Assembly (NCBI GenBank): GCA_020441905.1
Contig: JAGRLG010000046.1
Coordinates: forward strand, 1-64,000
Length of the DNA: 64,000 nt
Direction: 5' to 3'
DNA from: Rhodobiaceae bacterium
GTDB lineage: Bacteria; Pseudomonadota; Alphaproteobacteria; Rhizobiales; NORP267
The stretch's first letter is position 1, and each line of letters begins with the position of its first letter. Below, in pieces: positions 1 through 8,708 of this stretch. The notes under the pieces are model-generated. The model was not told where the DNA came from. It saw nothing but the letters and a program-made list of their open reading frames with translations, and did no database searches. The position numbers were made by a program, and so were the translations under genes.

Positions 1-67
1 CTCGCTCGGTGATCTGAGCCACTGCGTCCCGTTTGAAATCGTCGCTGAAATTGGCTTTGCCCATCAT
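1..67 (-). CDS. IS3-family transposase OrfA, N-terminal fragment
   Basis: OrfA is the helix-turn-helix subunit that binds IS ends and is fused to the DDE OrfB by frameshifting. The visible residues read MMGKANFSDDFKRDAVAQ, then ITER, the characteristic start of IS3 OrfA proteins. AAGGAGG lies just upstream on the minus strand (complement of 71-77). Two ATGs are in tandem (67 and 64), and the second has the better spacing. The gene runs off the left edge, so it is unknown whether it is intact. Confidence 0.75.
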   Translation of the reverse strand, partial: MMGKANFSDDFKRDAVAQITER

Positions 68-123
68 GGCCTCCTTGCCTCAAAATTAGGAAAGAAGGCG
101 TCTACGAATCTAGGGGCTATTCA
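1..123 (-). mobile_element. End of an IS3-family insertion sequence (partial)
   Basis: The first 123 bases hold the 5' end of an IS3-type orfA on the minus strand and, outside it, a likely terminal inverted repeat. Read on the minus strand from base 123, the end begins TGAATAGCCCC and continues TAGATTCGTAGACGCC, the kind of end I associate with this IS3 subgroup. The rest of the element lies left of the window, so the second inverted repeat and target duplication cannot be checked. The element cuts into the coding remnant that starts at 124. Confidence 0.7.
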
Positions 124-267
124 ATTCAGCTGATTGACGAGCCGGATTTGCCGACGGTCATTCGCGAGATCGGTGACTTCATCATGCTGGCAGCTCAAGG
201 GGCCATCGACAGCGGCCATATGCCTGGCCGTTGGTCTCCAGATGGTGGCTGGAGACCCGCCGCATGA
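124..267 (+). pseudogene. 3' remnant of an unrecognised gene cut by the IS end
   Basis: An open frame with no start enters directly from the IS end and runs for about 48 codons to TGA at 265-267. It contains stretches such as LIDEPDLPTVIREIGDF and ends GRWSPDGGWRPAA. Its stop overlaps the ATG of the next remnant by ATGA, the spacing of a translationally coupled pair. I do not recognise the family. It is most simply the tail of the partner gene of the TIR-like remnant. Confidence 0.45.
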
Positions 268-335
268 CAGAGGCCAGCCGCGACGCCATCTTCATTAGCC
301 ACGCCAAGCCGGAGGATACTATGTTTACCGCCTAG
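264..335 (+). pseudogene. Broken start of a TIR-domain-like gene
   Basis: The frame begins ATGACAGAGG and encodes MTEASRDAIFISHAKPED followed by TMFTA, then a TAG at 333-335. The run IFISHAKPED-x-x-F is the opening strand of bacterial TIR domains (typically FISHAxPEDxxFxxWLA). The stop falls where W is expected. No continuing TIR frame is visible downstream, because sspA arrives from the other strand. It appears to be a dead defence gene at the island edge. The assignment rests on about 20 residues only. Confidence 0.45.
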
Positions 336-452
336 CTGCCGGCGGTGATCGCATTATCGTTCGCCATCAGTCGGCGTGATCCAATTACGCCGTGTTGCGA
401 AAAAGCTAAGTGACCGCTCTCGGAAGCGTCATCTCGGCGAAGACGATCAGGC

Positions 453-1640
453 TCACGCCGAACGCGGCAGTTCGGTCTTCGACAGCTTGGTTAAAGCTGA
501 GTCGATCAAACTCACAGCTTCCTCAACATCCCGATCCGTCGTATCGAAACCGAGACTGAAGCGGATGGAGGATTCTGCCTCATCTACCTCCAGCCCGATG
601 GCCCTCAGTACATGTGACGGCTCGGGAATCCCGCTTGTGCACGCGGAACCAGTTGATGCCGCCAATCGTGGTTGCAAAGTGCCGAGAATGTCATGCGCCG
701 AATGCCCGATAAACTGGATATTGGCATTACCCGGATGGCGGGGATGCCCGACAGGACCGTTGACCGCTATCGGCCACGACAGATTGTCCAACTTACCGAT
801 GAATTCATCACGATGTTTCCGCAGCAGTATGCGCTTTTCTTCTGAAGCCTCGCTGGCGCACATGAGTGCCGCAGCGCCCATTCCAACGCAAAGCGGCGTT
901 GGCAATGTTCCAGAGCGAAGGCCGTTTTGCTGGCCGCCGCCATAGATAAGCGGCTCGATTTGATCTTGTAAGTCGCGCGAAATGTATATGGCTCCAACTC
1001 CTTTAGGGCCGTACATCTTGTGAGACGATAAGCAGAGAATATCCGTGTGTTCTCCAAATGACGTCATTGCCACCGCAATAGGAGATTGCGCAGCATCACA
1101 ATGAAAAATGGCTCCATGTCTTCTCACAATTCCAGATATTTCCTCAATATTTTGAATGGTCCCGATCTCGTTATTGACTGCCATAATTGACACGGCGAGA
1201 ACATCATCGCGCATTGCCTCTTCAAGGGCTGAGAGATTTATGAAACCTTCATGATCGACAGGAATTTTCTCGACTGCGTAGCCGTGTTGTTCCTCAAGGA
1301 CTCTTCCAGCAGCGAGCACGCACTTGTGCTCGATTGTGCCCATCAAGATGCGGCGGCGCTTGCCTCCAGTCGCACGGCGGCCGAGGCCCAGCAAGGCGAG
1401 GTTATTCGACTCGGTTGCCCCCGAGGTGAAGATGATTTCATCGGCGTCCGCGCCGATCAGCCGTGCGACTCGGGCGGCTGCCTCATCGACGGCGCGCGAT
1501 GTTTCCCACCCGAGGACGTGATCCGATGAATGCGGATTGCCGAAAGATTCGCTGAAATACGGCGTCATTTCGGCCAAAACACGGGAATCGACCGGTGTCG
1601 TGGCCTGATGGTCGAGATATATCGTGTTTCTTATTTTCAT
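453..1640 (-). CDS. sspA: Cysteine desulfurase SspA/DndA-like
   Basis: A PLP-dependent cysteine desulfurase that takes sulfur from L-cysteine as a persulfide, here probably for DNA phosphorothioation. At 395 residues it has normal NifS/IscS-class length. The PLP lysine is in SSHKMYGPKG (Lys208), the active Cys334 is in STGSACTSG, and the conserved His is in IEHK (about 105). It is divergent from sspB with 153 bases between starts, the usual arrangement of sspA beside sspBCD. A housekeeping IscS/NifS role cannot be excluded from the protein alone, but the neighbours make the Ssp role likely. The start is the ATG in KIRNTIYLDHQATTP, as family alignments expect. Confidence 0.85.
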   Translation of the reverse strand: MKIRNTIYLDHQATTPVDSRVLAEMTPYFSESFGNPHSSDHVLGWETSRAVDEAAARVARLIGADADEIIFTSGATESNNLALLGLGRRATGGKRRRILMGTIEHKCVLAAGRVLEEQHGYAVEKIPVDHEGFINLSALEEAMRDDVLAVSIMAVNNEIGTIQNIEEISGIVRRHGAIFHCDAAQSPIAVAMTSFGEHTDILCLSSHKMYGPKGVGAIYISRDLQDQIEPLIYGGGQQNGLRSGTLPTPLCVGMGAAALMCASEASEEKRILLRKHRDEFIGKLDNLSWPIAVNGPVGHPRHPGNANIQFIGHSAHDILGTLQPRLAASTGSACTSGIPEPSHVLRAIGLEVDEAESSIRFSLGFDTTDRDVEEAVSLIDSALTKLSKTELPRSA

Positions 1641-1793
1641 TTATTATCAATGATATATATGGAAAAAACCTTCCGGGTCGTCGCATTTCGGCATCCGCTT
1701 GCTGCTGGAGGTAGGCTCCAGCATTCGTTGACCATAGCACATCGTTCGGGCTACAGTCGAGCTGGACGTATCATCCAGCAGCCCGGGGGATAC
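1641..1793. promoter_or_regulatory. Divergent sspA/sspB intergenic region with a small inverted repeat
   Basis: This A+T-rich gap separates the outward-facing starts of sspA and sspB, so it should hold both promoters. TATCA-A-TGATA, an 11-bp inverted repeat, lies at 1645-1655, only five bases from the sspA start. That would suit a repressor site or a hairpin in the sspA leader. A purine-rich GGGGGA precedes the sspB ATG at 1794. I could not pick confident -35/-10 hexamers. Confidence 0.35.
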
Positions 1794-2753
1794 ATGGCGC
1801 GCGGACCGCTTTTTCAGAATGATTACAGCCCGCAGTTTTCGGGCCACGAAACCTTCCCGCTGCGCTACGGGTGGCTGAAAAAGGCGTTCGACCGCGTCGC
1901 CGAGACCGAGTCCGAAACCGACAACCGCGTTGCGTGTTGGGGAGACGAAGCCATAGCGAAATTCGGCGTCGGCAAAAACATGGTCGGCTCGATGCGCTAT
2001 TGGGCGAACGCCGCCCGCATCATCCGCGAGCCCGCCATCAACTCCGTTGAAACAACCGAGCTTGGACGGTTGCTCTTTAGTTCAAACGGACTCGATCCGT
2101 GGATGGAGTCTCCCGCCACGCTGTGGCTTCTTCACTGGCAGTTCGCGGCATATCACAAGAGAACAACATGGTTCTGGGCATTCAGTCATTATCCCGCCAT
2201 TACGTTTGAGCGGGACGGCTTCATCCGAAAGCTCAACCGCTTTTCAAAAGACCGCGGATGGCCAAGCGCGGCGGAAACCACGCTCAAGAATGACGTTGCC
2301 TGCTTCATCCGCACCTATGTAGCGCGTCAGCCATCTGGAAAGACCGGCCACGACGACGCCCTTGAGTCGCCGCTGACTGAATTGGGGCTCATCAAGGCGA
2401 TAGGCAAGAACGACGGCTTTCGTTTTGTGCGTGGCCCCAAATCGACCCTGAGCGACGGCGTTTTCGCCTATGCCCTTGTTGATTTCTGGTCGCGCTTCTA
2501 TGCCAATGCCGCCACGTTGTCCTTCGAAGCCATCGCACAAGCGCCGGGTAGTCCGGGACGGGTGTTTCAATTCGAAGAGAACGACGTGGCGGATCGTCTT
2601 GCCGTGCTCGACCATGTCACGGACGGTGCGCTCCGGTGGTCGGAGACCGCCGGTCTGAAACAGGTTGTCCGCAGCGTTGAGATCAGCGAAGACGCGGCAC
2701 GGTCCTGGTTGGCTGACGACTACGCTTCGCGTGTCGGAAGGGAGGCCGCCTGA
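1794..2753 (+). CDS. sspB: SspB-like DUF4007 protein
   Basis: The DUF4007 component of SspABCD phosphorothioation. SspB is reported to act as a DNA nickase that lets sulfur enter one strand. It is 319 residues from the chosen ATG and begins with the hallmark FSGHETFPLRYGWLKKAF. An open frame extends upstream to 1530 but overlaps sspA and lacks family similarity, so the ATG at 1794 with GGGGGA upstream is preferred. Its TGA overlaps the sspC ATG by one base (TGATG), indicating coupled translation of sspB and sspC. Confidence 0.85.
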   Translation: MARGPLFQNDYSPQFSGHETFPLRYGWLKKAFDRVAETESETDNRVACWGDEAIAKFGVGKNMVGSMRYWANAARIIREPAINSVETTELGRLLFSSNGLDPWMESPATLWLLHWQFAAYHKRTTWFWAFSHYPAITFERDGFIRKLNRFSKDRGWPSAAETTLKNDVACFIRTYVARQPSGKTGHDDALESPLTELGLIKAIGKNDGFRFVRGPKSTLSDGVFAYALVDFWSRFYANAATLSFEAIAQAPGSPGRVFQFEENDVADRLAVLDHVTDGALRWSETAGLKQVVRSVEISEDAARSWLADDYASRVGREAA

Positions 2754-5700
2754 TGCTTCTGGAAGACCGTGTTCGGATTGCCCGCCGCTTTCTAAGATCG
2801 GTTCGAATCGATTCCGATTACGGTGACGCCAGCGCGCTGGAAGGCTTTGTCTGCCCGCATTCCTCCGCGGACGTTCTCACGACAATGGCTCGTCATGTGG
2901 CGGAGACGGGACAGGGGGCGTTCACCTGGACCGGCCCTTATGGCAGCGGCAAGTCGAGTCTTGCCGTTGCGCTTGCGGCGCTGTTGAACGGCGACGCCGG
3001 GTTGCAGAAACAGGCAAAGAAGGTTTTCGGACAGGGCCTGACAAACACCATCTGGAAGGCTCTGCCGACTGGCACGAAGGGTTGGCGCATCCTTCCCGTC
3101 GTTGGCAGGCGGGCCGATCCCGTCACGGTTATCGGCGAAGCTGTCAAAAAGGCCGGACTGGTATTGCGGGTGCCACGCGGCGGCTGGACCGAGAGTAACC
3201 TGATAGCGACGCTCACTGATGCCGCTGCATGCAAGCCCAAGACGCATGGCGGAGTTGTCCTCTTCATCGACGAGATGGGCAAGTTCCTCGAAGCCGCCGC
3301 ACAGGATGGCTCCGACATTTATATCCTTCAGCAGCTCGCAGAGGCGGCGTCGCGCAGTAAAGGGCGTTTCCTGATCGTCGGCGTGCTGCATCAGGCTTTT
3401 GACGAGTATGCGCATCGGCTGTCGCACGATATGCGAGACGAATGGGCGAAGATTCAGGGGCGGTTTATCGATCTCGTCGTGGATACGGCGGGGGAAGAGC
3501 AGATCGACCTGATCTCACGCGCGATAGAGAGTGATCGTGTCGCGAAAAAGCCGGGCGCTCTCGCGTCTTCAGTCGCCGCATTCGCGCGTCGCGACCGGCC
3601 CCGCGAGGATGCTTCGCGGCTGGCTTCCATGCTTGAGGCCTGCTGGCCCTTGCACCCGGTCGTCGCCTCGTTGCTCGGTCCCATTTCGCGACGGCGTTTC
3701 GGCCAGAACCAACGCAGTATTTTCGGTTTTCTCAATTCATCGGAGCCACATGGTTTTCAGGACTTTCTGAGCCATACCCAAGACGACCAGCTTTACGGAC
3801 CCGATCGGCTCTGGGATTACCTGCGCGCCAATCTGGAACCGTCCATTCTGGCATCGCCCGACGGACACCGATGGGCGCTGGCGGCTGAGGCCCTGGAACG
3901 CTGTGAAACACTTGGCGGCGACGCGCTGCATGTCAGGTTGCTCAAGACAATCGCCGTTATCGACCTGTTCAAGGAACGCTCGGGACTCCTCCCGAATTCC
4001 GAGTTGTTGCGATCCTGTTTATCGGACGCGTCGACAAAGGCGATTGAGAAGGCGCTTTCCGACCTCGACGGCTGGTCGCTCACGATATTCAAGAAGTTTC
4101 TCGACGCCCGCTCCATTTTCGCCGGGAGTGACTTCGATATCGAGCGGGCCGTTCGAACGGCGCTCGATGAAATAGACGAGATCGACTTCGAGCACTTGAA
4201 ATCGCTTGCCGGTCTTCAGCCGATCCTCGCCAAGCGCCACTACCATGAAACCGGGGCGATGCGCTGGTTCGATGTGAACATCGTGCCCGTGAGCGGCATT
4301 GTCGAGTTCGCCTCCGGTTTTACGCCAAAGAACGGCGCCATCGGGCAATTCCTTCTCGCAATTCCGACGGATGGAGAAAAAGAGGGACGGGCCGAAAAGC
4401 TTTGCCGGGAAGCGGCCTCCCACAGTGGCAAGGACAAGGGCGATATCGTCGTCGGCATTTCCAAACAGTCATGGGCCGTTGTGCCGTTGGCGCGGGAACT
4501 GATCGCGCTGGAAAACGTCAGCAACGATCACCCTGAACTTGCCGGTGACTCCGTTGCGCGGCTTGAAGTTTCGGCGCGTCTCGCGGCATTGCAGGCGCTT
4601 TTGGAAACCGAGCTGCATAAAGCATTCGATAACGCTTTGTGGTTTCGCAAAAAACATCACAAGAAGCGGCTGCAACAGGCCGACCTGAACGGCATCGCCT
4701 CGGAACTGGCGGATCGCCGCTTCCCTGAATCGCCGCGTCTCCATAATGAATTGCTCAACCGGCAGCAGCCATCGGGCAGCGCCATAATGGCGCAGAACAA
4801 GTTGCTGCACCACATGGTCGTCAACGAGGGTGAAGCACGGCTTGGTATCGACGGCTTCCCGGCCGAAGGCGGATTGTTTGCCTCGATCCTGGAAAAGACC
4901 GGACTCTATGTTCGACAGGGTAAAACTTTCAGATTTGTTTCGCCGGTGACAGGTGACGATCCGTGCCGTCTGGCTCCTATGTGGCAGGCCGCGTTCGAGC
5001 ATGTAAGAGAGAACGCCCACCGGACCGTCACCGTTTCGGAGCTTTTCGAGCTGTGGCGCGAACCGCCATTCGGTATCAAGGACGGCTTGAAGCCGCTTCT
5101 CGCCGTCGCCTTTATCCAGTCTCAACGCGACAAGCTTGCCGTTTATCGCGAAGGTATTTTTAGGGTTCGTTTTGACGACGTGGATGCCGACTACCTCGCA
5201 AAGGACGCATCCATAATCCAGTTACGCTGGATGGATCTGACGGATATCGCGCGGCGTCTTCTGTCCGATATGGCGGAAGTCGTTCGCGATCTCGATCGGA
5301 CTAACGAGCTTGTGCATCTGGAGCCCATAGATGTCGGCCGCGGGTTGATGTCGATTTTCGAGCAGTTGCCGCAATGGACTTCGCGGACGATGAGGTTGTC
5401 GGCCAACGCGGCGCGTATTCGCGATCTGTTCAAACGCGCACACGATCCGAACCGGTTCCTGTTCGACGACATTCCCGGAACCCTCGGAGAGGATGTGGCC
5501 CTCGAGACGGATGCCGACTTGCGCCGGGTGATTGAGAGCGTTCGCGAAGGGCTCGAAGAGCTAGTGCAGGCCTATCCGTCGATGCTGCATCGCATGCGCG
5601 ACCTAATGCTCGCCGAGTTGCAGGTTCCGAATATTTCTCCGCAGTCTCTCGCGGAACTGCGTGACCGCGCCGAGAACATCAGGCAGCTTGCCGGGGATTT

Positions 5701-6157
5701 TCGGCTCGACGCTTTCGTCGGCCGGTTGGCCCGGTTCGACGGTTCGGACGAGATCTTCGAGGGTATTGCCAGCCTGGCCGCGAACAAACCGCCGCGCGAC
5801 TGGGTCGATCCCGATCTCGACCAGGCCGCGATCGAGCTTGCAGATATGGCACAGAAATTCCTTCGCGCGGAAACCTATGCGCGCGTGAAGGGCCGTCCTG
5901 ACAAGCGTCACGCCATGGCCGTCGTCATCGGCACGAATGGGCGACCTGCGCCGATGCTTGAGGAGTTTGATGTCGCGGACTCTGATCGTGACGCCGTGAA
6001 CGCGCTCATAGAACGTGTCGAAGCGGCGCTCGATGAGTCCGACACCAGCCGGAGCAGTATAATTCTTGCGGCGTTGGCGGAACTCAGCACGCGCTACATG
6101 CAGGACGCCCTTGCCCCCAAGGCGAATGGGAAACGAAAGGCGGCGCATCATGAGTGA
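2753..6157 (+). CDS. sspC: SspC-like large P-loop ATPase
   Basis: A 1134-residue ATPase matching SspC of the Ssp DNA-phosphorothioation system in size and position. Walker A is GPYGSGKS (61-68) and Walker B is VVLFIDE (168-174), followed by MGKF. The rest is a long region without another motif I can name. SspC is thought to power or coordinate the sulfur-transfer complex on DNA. A strong GGAAGGGAGG precedes the ATG, which overlaps sspB. The 3' end overlaps the next gene by eight bases, so sspB, sspC and the membrane gene form one transcript. Confidence 0.85.
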   Translation: MLLEDRVRIARRFLRSVRIDSDYGDASALEGFVCPHSSADVLTTMARHVAETGQGAFTWTGPYGSGKSSLAVALAALLNGDAGLQKQAKKVFGQGLTNTIWKALPTGTKGWRILPVVGRRADPVTVIGEAVKKAGLVLRVPRGGWTESNLIATLTDAAACKPKTHGGVVLFIDEMGKFLEAAAQDGSDIYILQQLAEAASRSKGRFLIVGVLHQAFDEYAHRLSHDMRDEWAKIQGRFIDLVVDTAGEEQIDLISRAIESDRVAKKPGALASSVAAFARRDRPREDASRLASMLEACWPLHPVVASLLGPISRRRFGQNQRSIFGFLNSSEPHGFQDFLSHTQDDQLYGPDRLWDYLRANLEPSILASPDGHRWALAAEALERCETLGGDALHVRLLKTIAVIDLFKERSGLLPNSELLRSCLSDASTKAIEKALSDLDGWSLTIFKKFLDARSIFAGSDFDIERAVRTALDEIDEIDFEHLKSLAGLQPILAKRHYHETGAMRWFDVNIVPVSGIVEFASGFTPKNGAIGQFLLAIPTDGEKEGRAEKLCREAASHSGKDKGDIVVGISKQSWAVVPLARELIALENVSNDHPELAGDSVARLEVSARLAALQALLETELHKAFDNALWFRKKHHKKRLQQADLNGIASELADRRFPESPRLHNELLNRQQPSGSAIMAQNKLLHHMVVNEGEARLGIDGFPAEGGLFASILEKTGLYVRQGKTFRFVSPVTGDDPCRLAPMWQAAFEHVRENAHRTVTVSELFELWREPPFGIKDGLKPLLAVAFIQSQRDKLAVYREGIFRVRFDDVDADYLAKDASIIQLRWMDLTDIARRLLSDMAEVVRDLDRTNELVHLEPIDVGRGLMSIFEQLPQWTSRTMRLSANAARIRDLFKRAHDPNRFLFDDIPGTLGEDVALETDADLRRVIESVREGLEELVQAYPSMLHRMRDLMLAELQVPNISPQSLAELRDRAENIRQLAGDFRLDAFVGRLARFDGSDEIFEGIASLAANKPPRDWVDPDLDQAAIELADMAQKFLRAETYARVKGRPDKRHAMAVVIGTNGRPAPMLEEFDVADSDRDAVNALIERVEAALDESDTSRSSIILAALAELSTRYMQDALAPKANGKRKAAHHE

Positions 6158-6677
6158 TGAAATAACGAACCGCCACCATCTCTGCTATACACAGAACTTC
6201 GAGCAAGCCCGTAGCTTGAATACGCAGATGAACCACGTCCCTGTACTGGCTATGACGCTTACTGGGGGGTTATGGTTCGGTGCTGGAGTTACAAAAGATC
6301 TTCCTGAGGAAATCAGATTTGCACTTCTGATATTTGCCGGCTTTTGCAACCTGTCCCTCATCTTCGCCGTTTTGCGCATCCGAGACGTTTTGGAAAGCTA
6401 TCTAGAGAAACTTAAAGAGTTTAACCCAGACAGCTTTGCCTCCGGAGAACCCAAAAATCCCAAACTACCGTGGTTGGGGTCCTATAGCATGATATTGATT
6501 TACTGCGCTTTAATGCTGATAGGGTCATTATTTTCATTCGTTGGCGCTTTCTGGATTTACTGGCCATTCGAGTCAGCCCGCTGGATTGGCGTCATACTGC
6601 TGCTCGCTCTTCTCACGGCCATATACCTCACATTATTCAGCCGCAGCACGGCTGCGTCGAAACATGCGGAAAGCTGA
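6150..6677 (+). CDS. Small four-helix membrane protein inserted in the ssp operon
   Basis: A 175-residue protein with about four hydrophobic segments: around VPVLAMTLTGGLWFGAG, IRFALLIFAGFCNLSLIF, SMILIYCALMLIGSLF, and WIGVILLLALLTAIYL near the end. A charged loop lies between helices 2 and 3. The N-terminus (MSDEITNRHHLCYTQNFEQ) is cytoplasmic-looking and has no signal peptide. I do not recognise a named family. It overlaps sspC by eight bases and the following methyltransferase lies two bases beyond it. Base composition is clearly less G+C-rich than sspB/C. Small membrane proteins in defence operons are often effectors that depolarise the membrane; that role here is only inference. Confidence 0.7.
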   Translation: MSDEITNRHHLCYTQNFEQARSLNTQMNHVPVLAMTLTGGLWFGAGVTKDLPEEIRFALLIFAGFCNLSLIFAVLRIRDVLESYLEKLKEFNPDSFASGEPKNPKLPWLGSYSMILIYCALMLIGSLFSFVGAFWIYWPFESARWIGVILLLALLTAIYLTLFSRSTAASKHAES

Positions 6678-6678
6678 T

Positions 6679-7323
6679 ATGCATACGCCGCATCTTGCCT
6701 CTCCGATTGAAGAAGAAAAAGCGACAAGCGAATACTATGAACGCAACGCGCAGACGTATTTTGCGACGACGCTACGCGTTGACATGTCTGCCTTATACAG
6801 CCGCTTTCTAAGGCATGTCGCGCACGGTGGGCGGATACTGGACGCAGGAAGCGGATCCGGACGCGATACGCTCGCATTTCTCCAGCGCGGCTATGAGGTC
6901 GAAGCGTTTGACGCGTCTCCTGCGCTTTGCACACTGAGCACGCAGTTGACCGGTGTTGAAGCCCAAGTTCTCCGTTTTCAGGACTTTGACAGTCCGCCCC
7001 GACACGACGGGATTTGGGCATGCGCATCATTACTACATGTGCCGAAAGACGAGTTGAGGGATGCTGTCAGTCGATTGATCGGAGCGCTCAAACCGGGTGG
7101 CGCATTGTATGTATCGTTCAAGCATGGCGCTGAGGAGCGCATCTCCACTGACGGGCGTTTTTTTCTGGATCTGAACGCGGAGTCTTTACGTCAGCTCTTT
7201 GCGGACTTTCCGAATATGACGCTAGCAGAGGTGTGGCTCTCGGTTGGTGAGGGGACGCATCAGGGAAAGGACGAGTGGCTAAATGCGATAGCCCTGAAGG
7301 CACCTGAGAGGGCCGACCAATGA
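6679..7323 (+). CDS. Class I SAM-dependent methyltransferase in the ssp operon
   Basis: A 214-residue methyltransferase with a Rossmann fold. The SAM motif I is ILDAGSGSGRDTLAF, the acidic residue ending strand 2 is in VEAFDAS, and a post-motif LKPGGALYVSFK is present. It resembles small TehB-like enzymes and lacks an obvious DNA target-recognition domain, so the substrate is unknown. The ATG at 6679 is chosen with GGAAAG upstream; an in-frame ATG at 6664 would overlap the preceding gene. The TGA overlaps the sspD ATG (ATGA at 7320-7323). It shares the lower G+C of the membrane gene before it, suggesting they came as a pair. Confidence 0.8.
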   Translation: MHTPHLASPIEEEKATSEYYERNAQTYFATTLRVDMSALYSRFLRHVAHGGRILDAGSGSGRDTLAFLQRGYEVEAFDASPALCTLSTQLTGVEAQVLRFQDFDSPPRHDGIWACASLLHVPKDELRDAVSRLIGALKPGGALYVSFKHGAEERISTDGRFFLDLNAESLRQLFADFPNMTLAEVWLSVGEGTHQGKDEWLNAIALKAPERADQ

Positions 7324-8165
7324 CCATACAACCGTCGTCGGAAAAGCACGTACTTGGTCTTTCCGGCGGGCGCGACAGCGCGGCGCTTGCCGTCTACATG
7401 CGGCAGCATCATCCCGACCTCGATATCGAGTATTTTTTCACCGACACTGGCAAGGAGCTGCCGGAGGTTTACGAATATCTCGGGCGTCTGGAGGGATTTC
7501 TCGGACAGCCGATACTGCGGCTGAACCCCGACCGCGACTTCGATTTCTGGCTCAAGCAGTATAATGATTTCCTGCCGTCGCCGCAGACGCGCTGGTGCAC
7601 GCGCCAGCTCAAGCTCCGCCCGTTCGAGCGCTGGCTTCGGCCGATGCTCGACGACGGGATGACGATTTACAGCTATGTCGCAATCCGCAGCGACGAGGAA
7701 TACCGGGAAGGGTATTCCTCGAAAAACGATAAGCTCATCGTCATGCTGCCGTTCAAGGAAGCGGGGGTAGATAAAGCGGGCGTTCTCGACATCCTGGAAG
7801 GGGCCGGGCTCGGCTTGCCGAAATACTACGAGTGGCGGACGCGCAGCGGCTGCACCTTCTGTTTTTTCCAGCAAAAAATCGAGTGGGTGCGGCTCAAGGA
7901 GCAACACCCGGAAGCGTTCGAAGAAGCCAAGGCTTATGAGAAGGACGCCGTGGAACATGGCTCGCCCTTCACCTGGAGCCAGGGCGAGTCTCTCGAGGAA
8001 CTGGAGCAGCCCGAGCGCGTCGTGCAGATCAGGGATGATCACGAACAACGGCTAGCGCGGATGAAATCCAAGGTTCAGCCAAACCCGCTCAGGCCGGACA
8101 ACGAGCCACTGGATATCGACGACTTGTACGGCAAGGCGAAAGTCTGTCTAGCATGTCACAAATAA
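7320..8165 (+). CDS. sspD: SspD/DndC-like PAPS-reductase-family protein
   Basis: An ATP-pyrophosphatase/PAPS reductase family member that activates the DNA backbone and passes sulfur into it. The pyrophosphatase motif is SGGRDS (15-20). Cysteines at 93 (RWCTRQLK), 178 and 181 (GCTFC), and 276 and 279 (CLACHK) are candidates for the Fe-S cluster known in DndC. Its 281 residues are short compared with DndC and fit SspD. It is coupled to the upstream methyltransferase by a four-base overlap. Together with sspA, sspB and sspC it makes a complete modification set. Confidence 0.85.
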   Translation: MTIQPSSEKHVLGLSGGRDSAALAVYMRQHHPDLDIEYFFTDTGKELPEVYEYLGRLEGFLGQPILRLNPDRDFDFWLKQYNDFLPSPQTRWCTRQLKLRPFERWLRPMLDDGMTIYSYVAIRSDEEYREGYSSKNDKLIVMLPFKEAGVDKAGVLDILEGAGLGLPKYYEWRTRSGCTFCFFQQKIEWVRLKEQHPEAFEEAKAYEKDAVEHGSPFTWSQGESLEELEQPERVVQIRDDHEQRLARMKSKVQPNPLRPDNEPLDIDDLYGKAKVCLACHK

Positions 8166-8186
8166 AGAAGGTGGGGGCACGGACGT

Positions 8187-8708
8187 TTGGACCTGGACTC
8201 CTTGATAGATTTTGCAAACGAGGCAACCGAGGAAATCGCCAAGTACACGGTTCCCGTCACTTTGTCGCCAGAGAAGATGATGGCGAATGAGCACGCGATT
8301 GCGGCTCTTGCGTGGGAGTCCATCGGCTACGGCGACGAAGAGCTGGACAAGGTTCCTGCCGACAAGCGCGGCATCTACGCCTTCGCGATTTGCAGGAACA
8401 GTGATGTTCTTCCGCCCCACGGATACGTTCTTTACATCGGAATCGCGGGGCGCGATTCCGAACGTCCCCTGAGGGATCGGTATAGGGACTATCTCAATGC
8501 CAGGAAGGTCAAAAAGCGCGCGCGCATCGCACGGATGATCGGAACCTGGCATCAGGTGTTACGGTTCTACTTCGCTCCCATCGACGATGACATTTCTTCA
8601 GATGACCTGAAGGCGCTCGAAAAACAACTCAACACGGCGCTGATGCCGCCGTTCTCCGAAGGAGACCTTGAAGCCGATACAAAACAAAAACGAAGGGCGT
8701 TCCGGTAA
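8187..8708 (+). CDS. GIY-YIG-type nuclease
   Basis: A 173-residue protein whose C-terminal half shows all GIY-YIG landmarks in order: RGIYAF, LYIGIAG, the catalytic Arg in LRDRYRDY, the metal-binding Glu in ALEKQL, and the Asn in NTALMPPF. Such nucleases hydrolyse DNA on one or both strands. The reading frame opens at TTG 8187 with GGTGGGGG upstream; ATG 8278 is an alternative that would remove 30 residues but leave the domain intact. It follows sspD by 21 bases and overlaps the DndB-like gene by one base. I do not know it as a standard Ssp component. It could restrict unmodified DNA or nick at modified sites. Confidence 0.75.
   Translation: MDLDSLIDFANEATEEIAKYTVPVTLSPEKMMANEHAIAALAWESIGYGDEELDKVPADKRGIYAFAICRNSDVLPPHGYVLYIGIAGRDSERPLRDRYRDYLNARKVKKRARIARMIGTWHQVLRFYFAPIDDDISSDDLKALEKQLNTALMPPFSEGDLEADTKQKRRAFR

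Noticed and set aside
1530-1793. A longer sspB start reaching into sspA.
   Set aside because: The upstream residues (MRIAERFAEIRRHF onward) are the antisense of sspA and carry no DUF4007 similarity.
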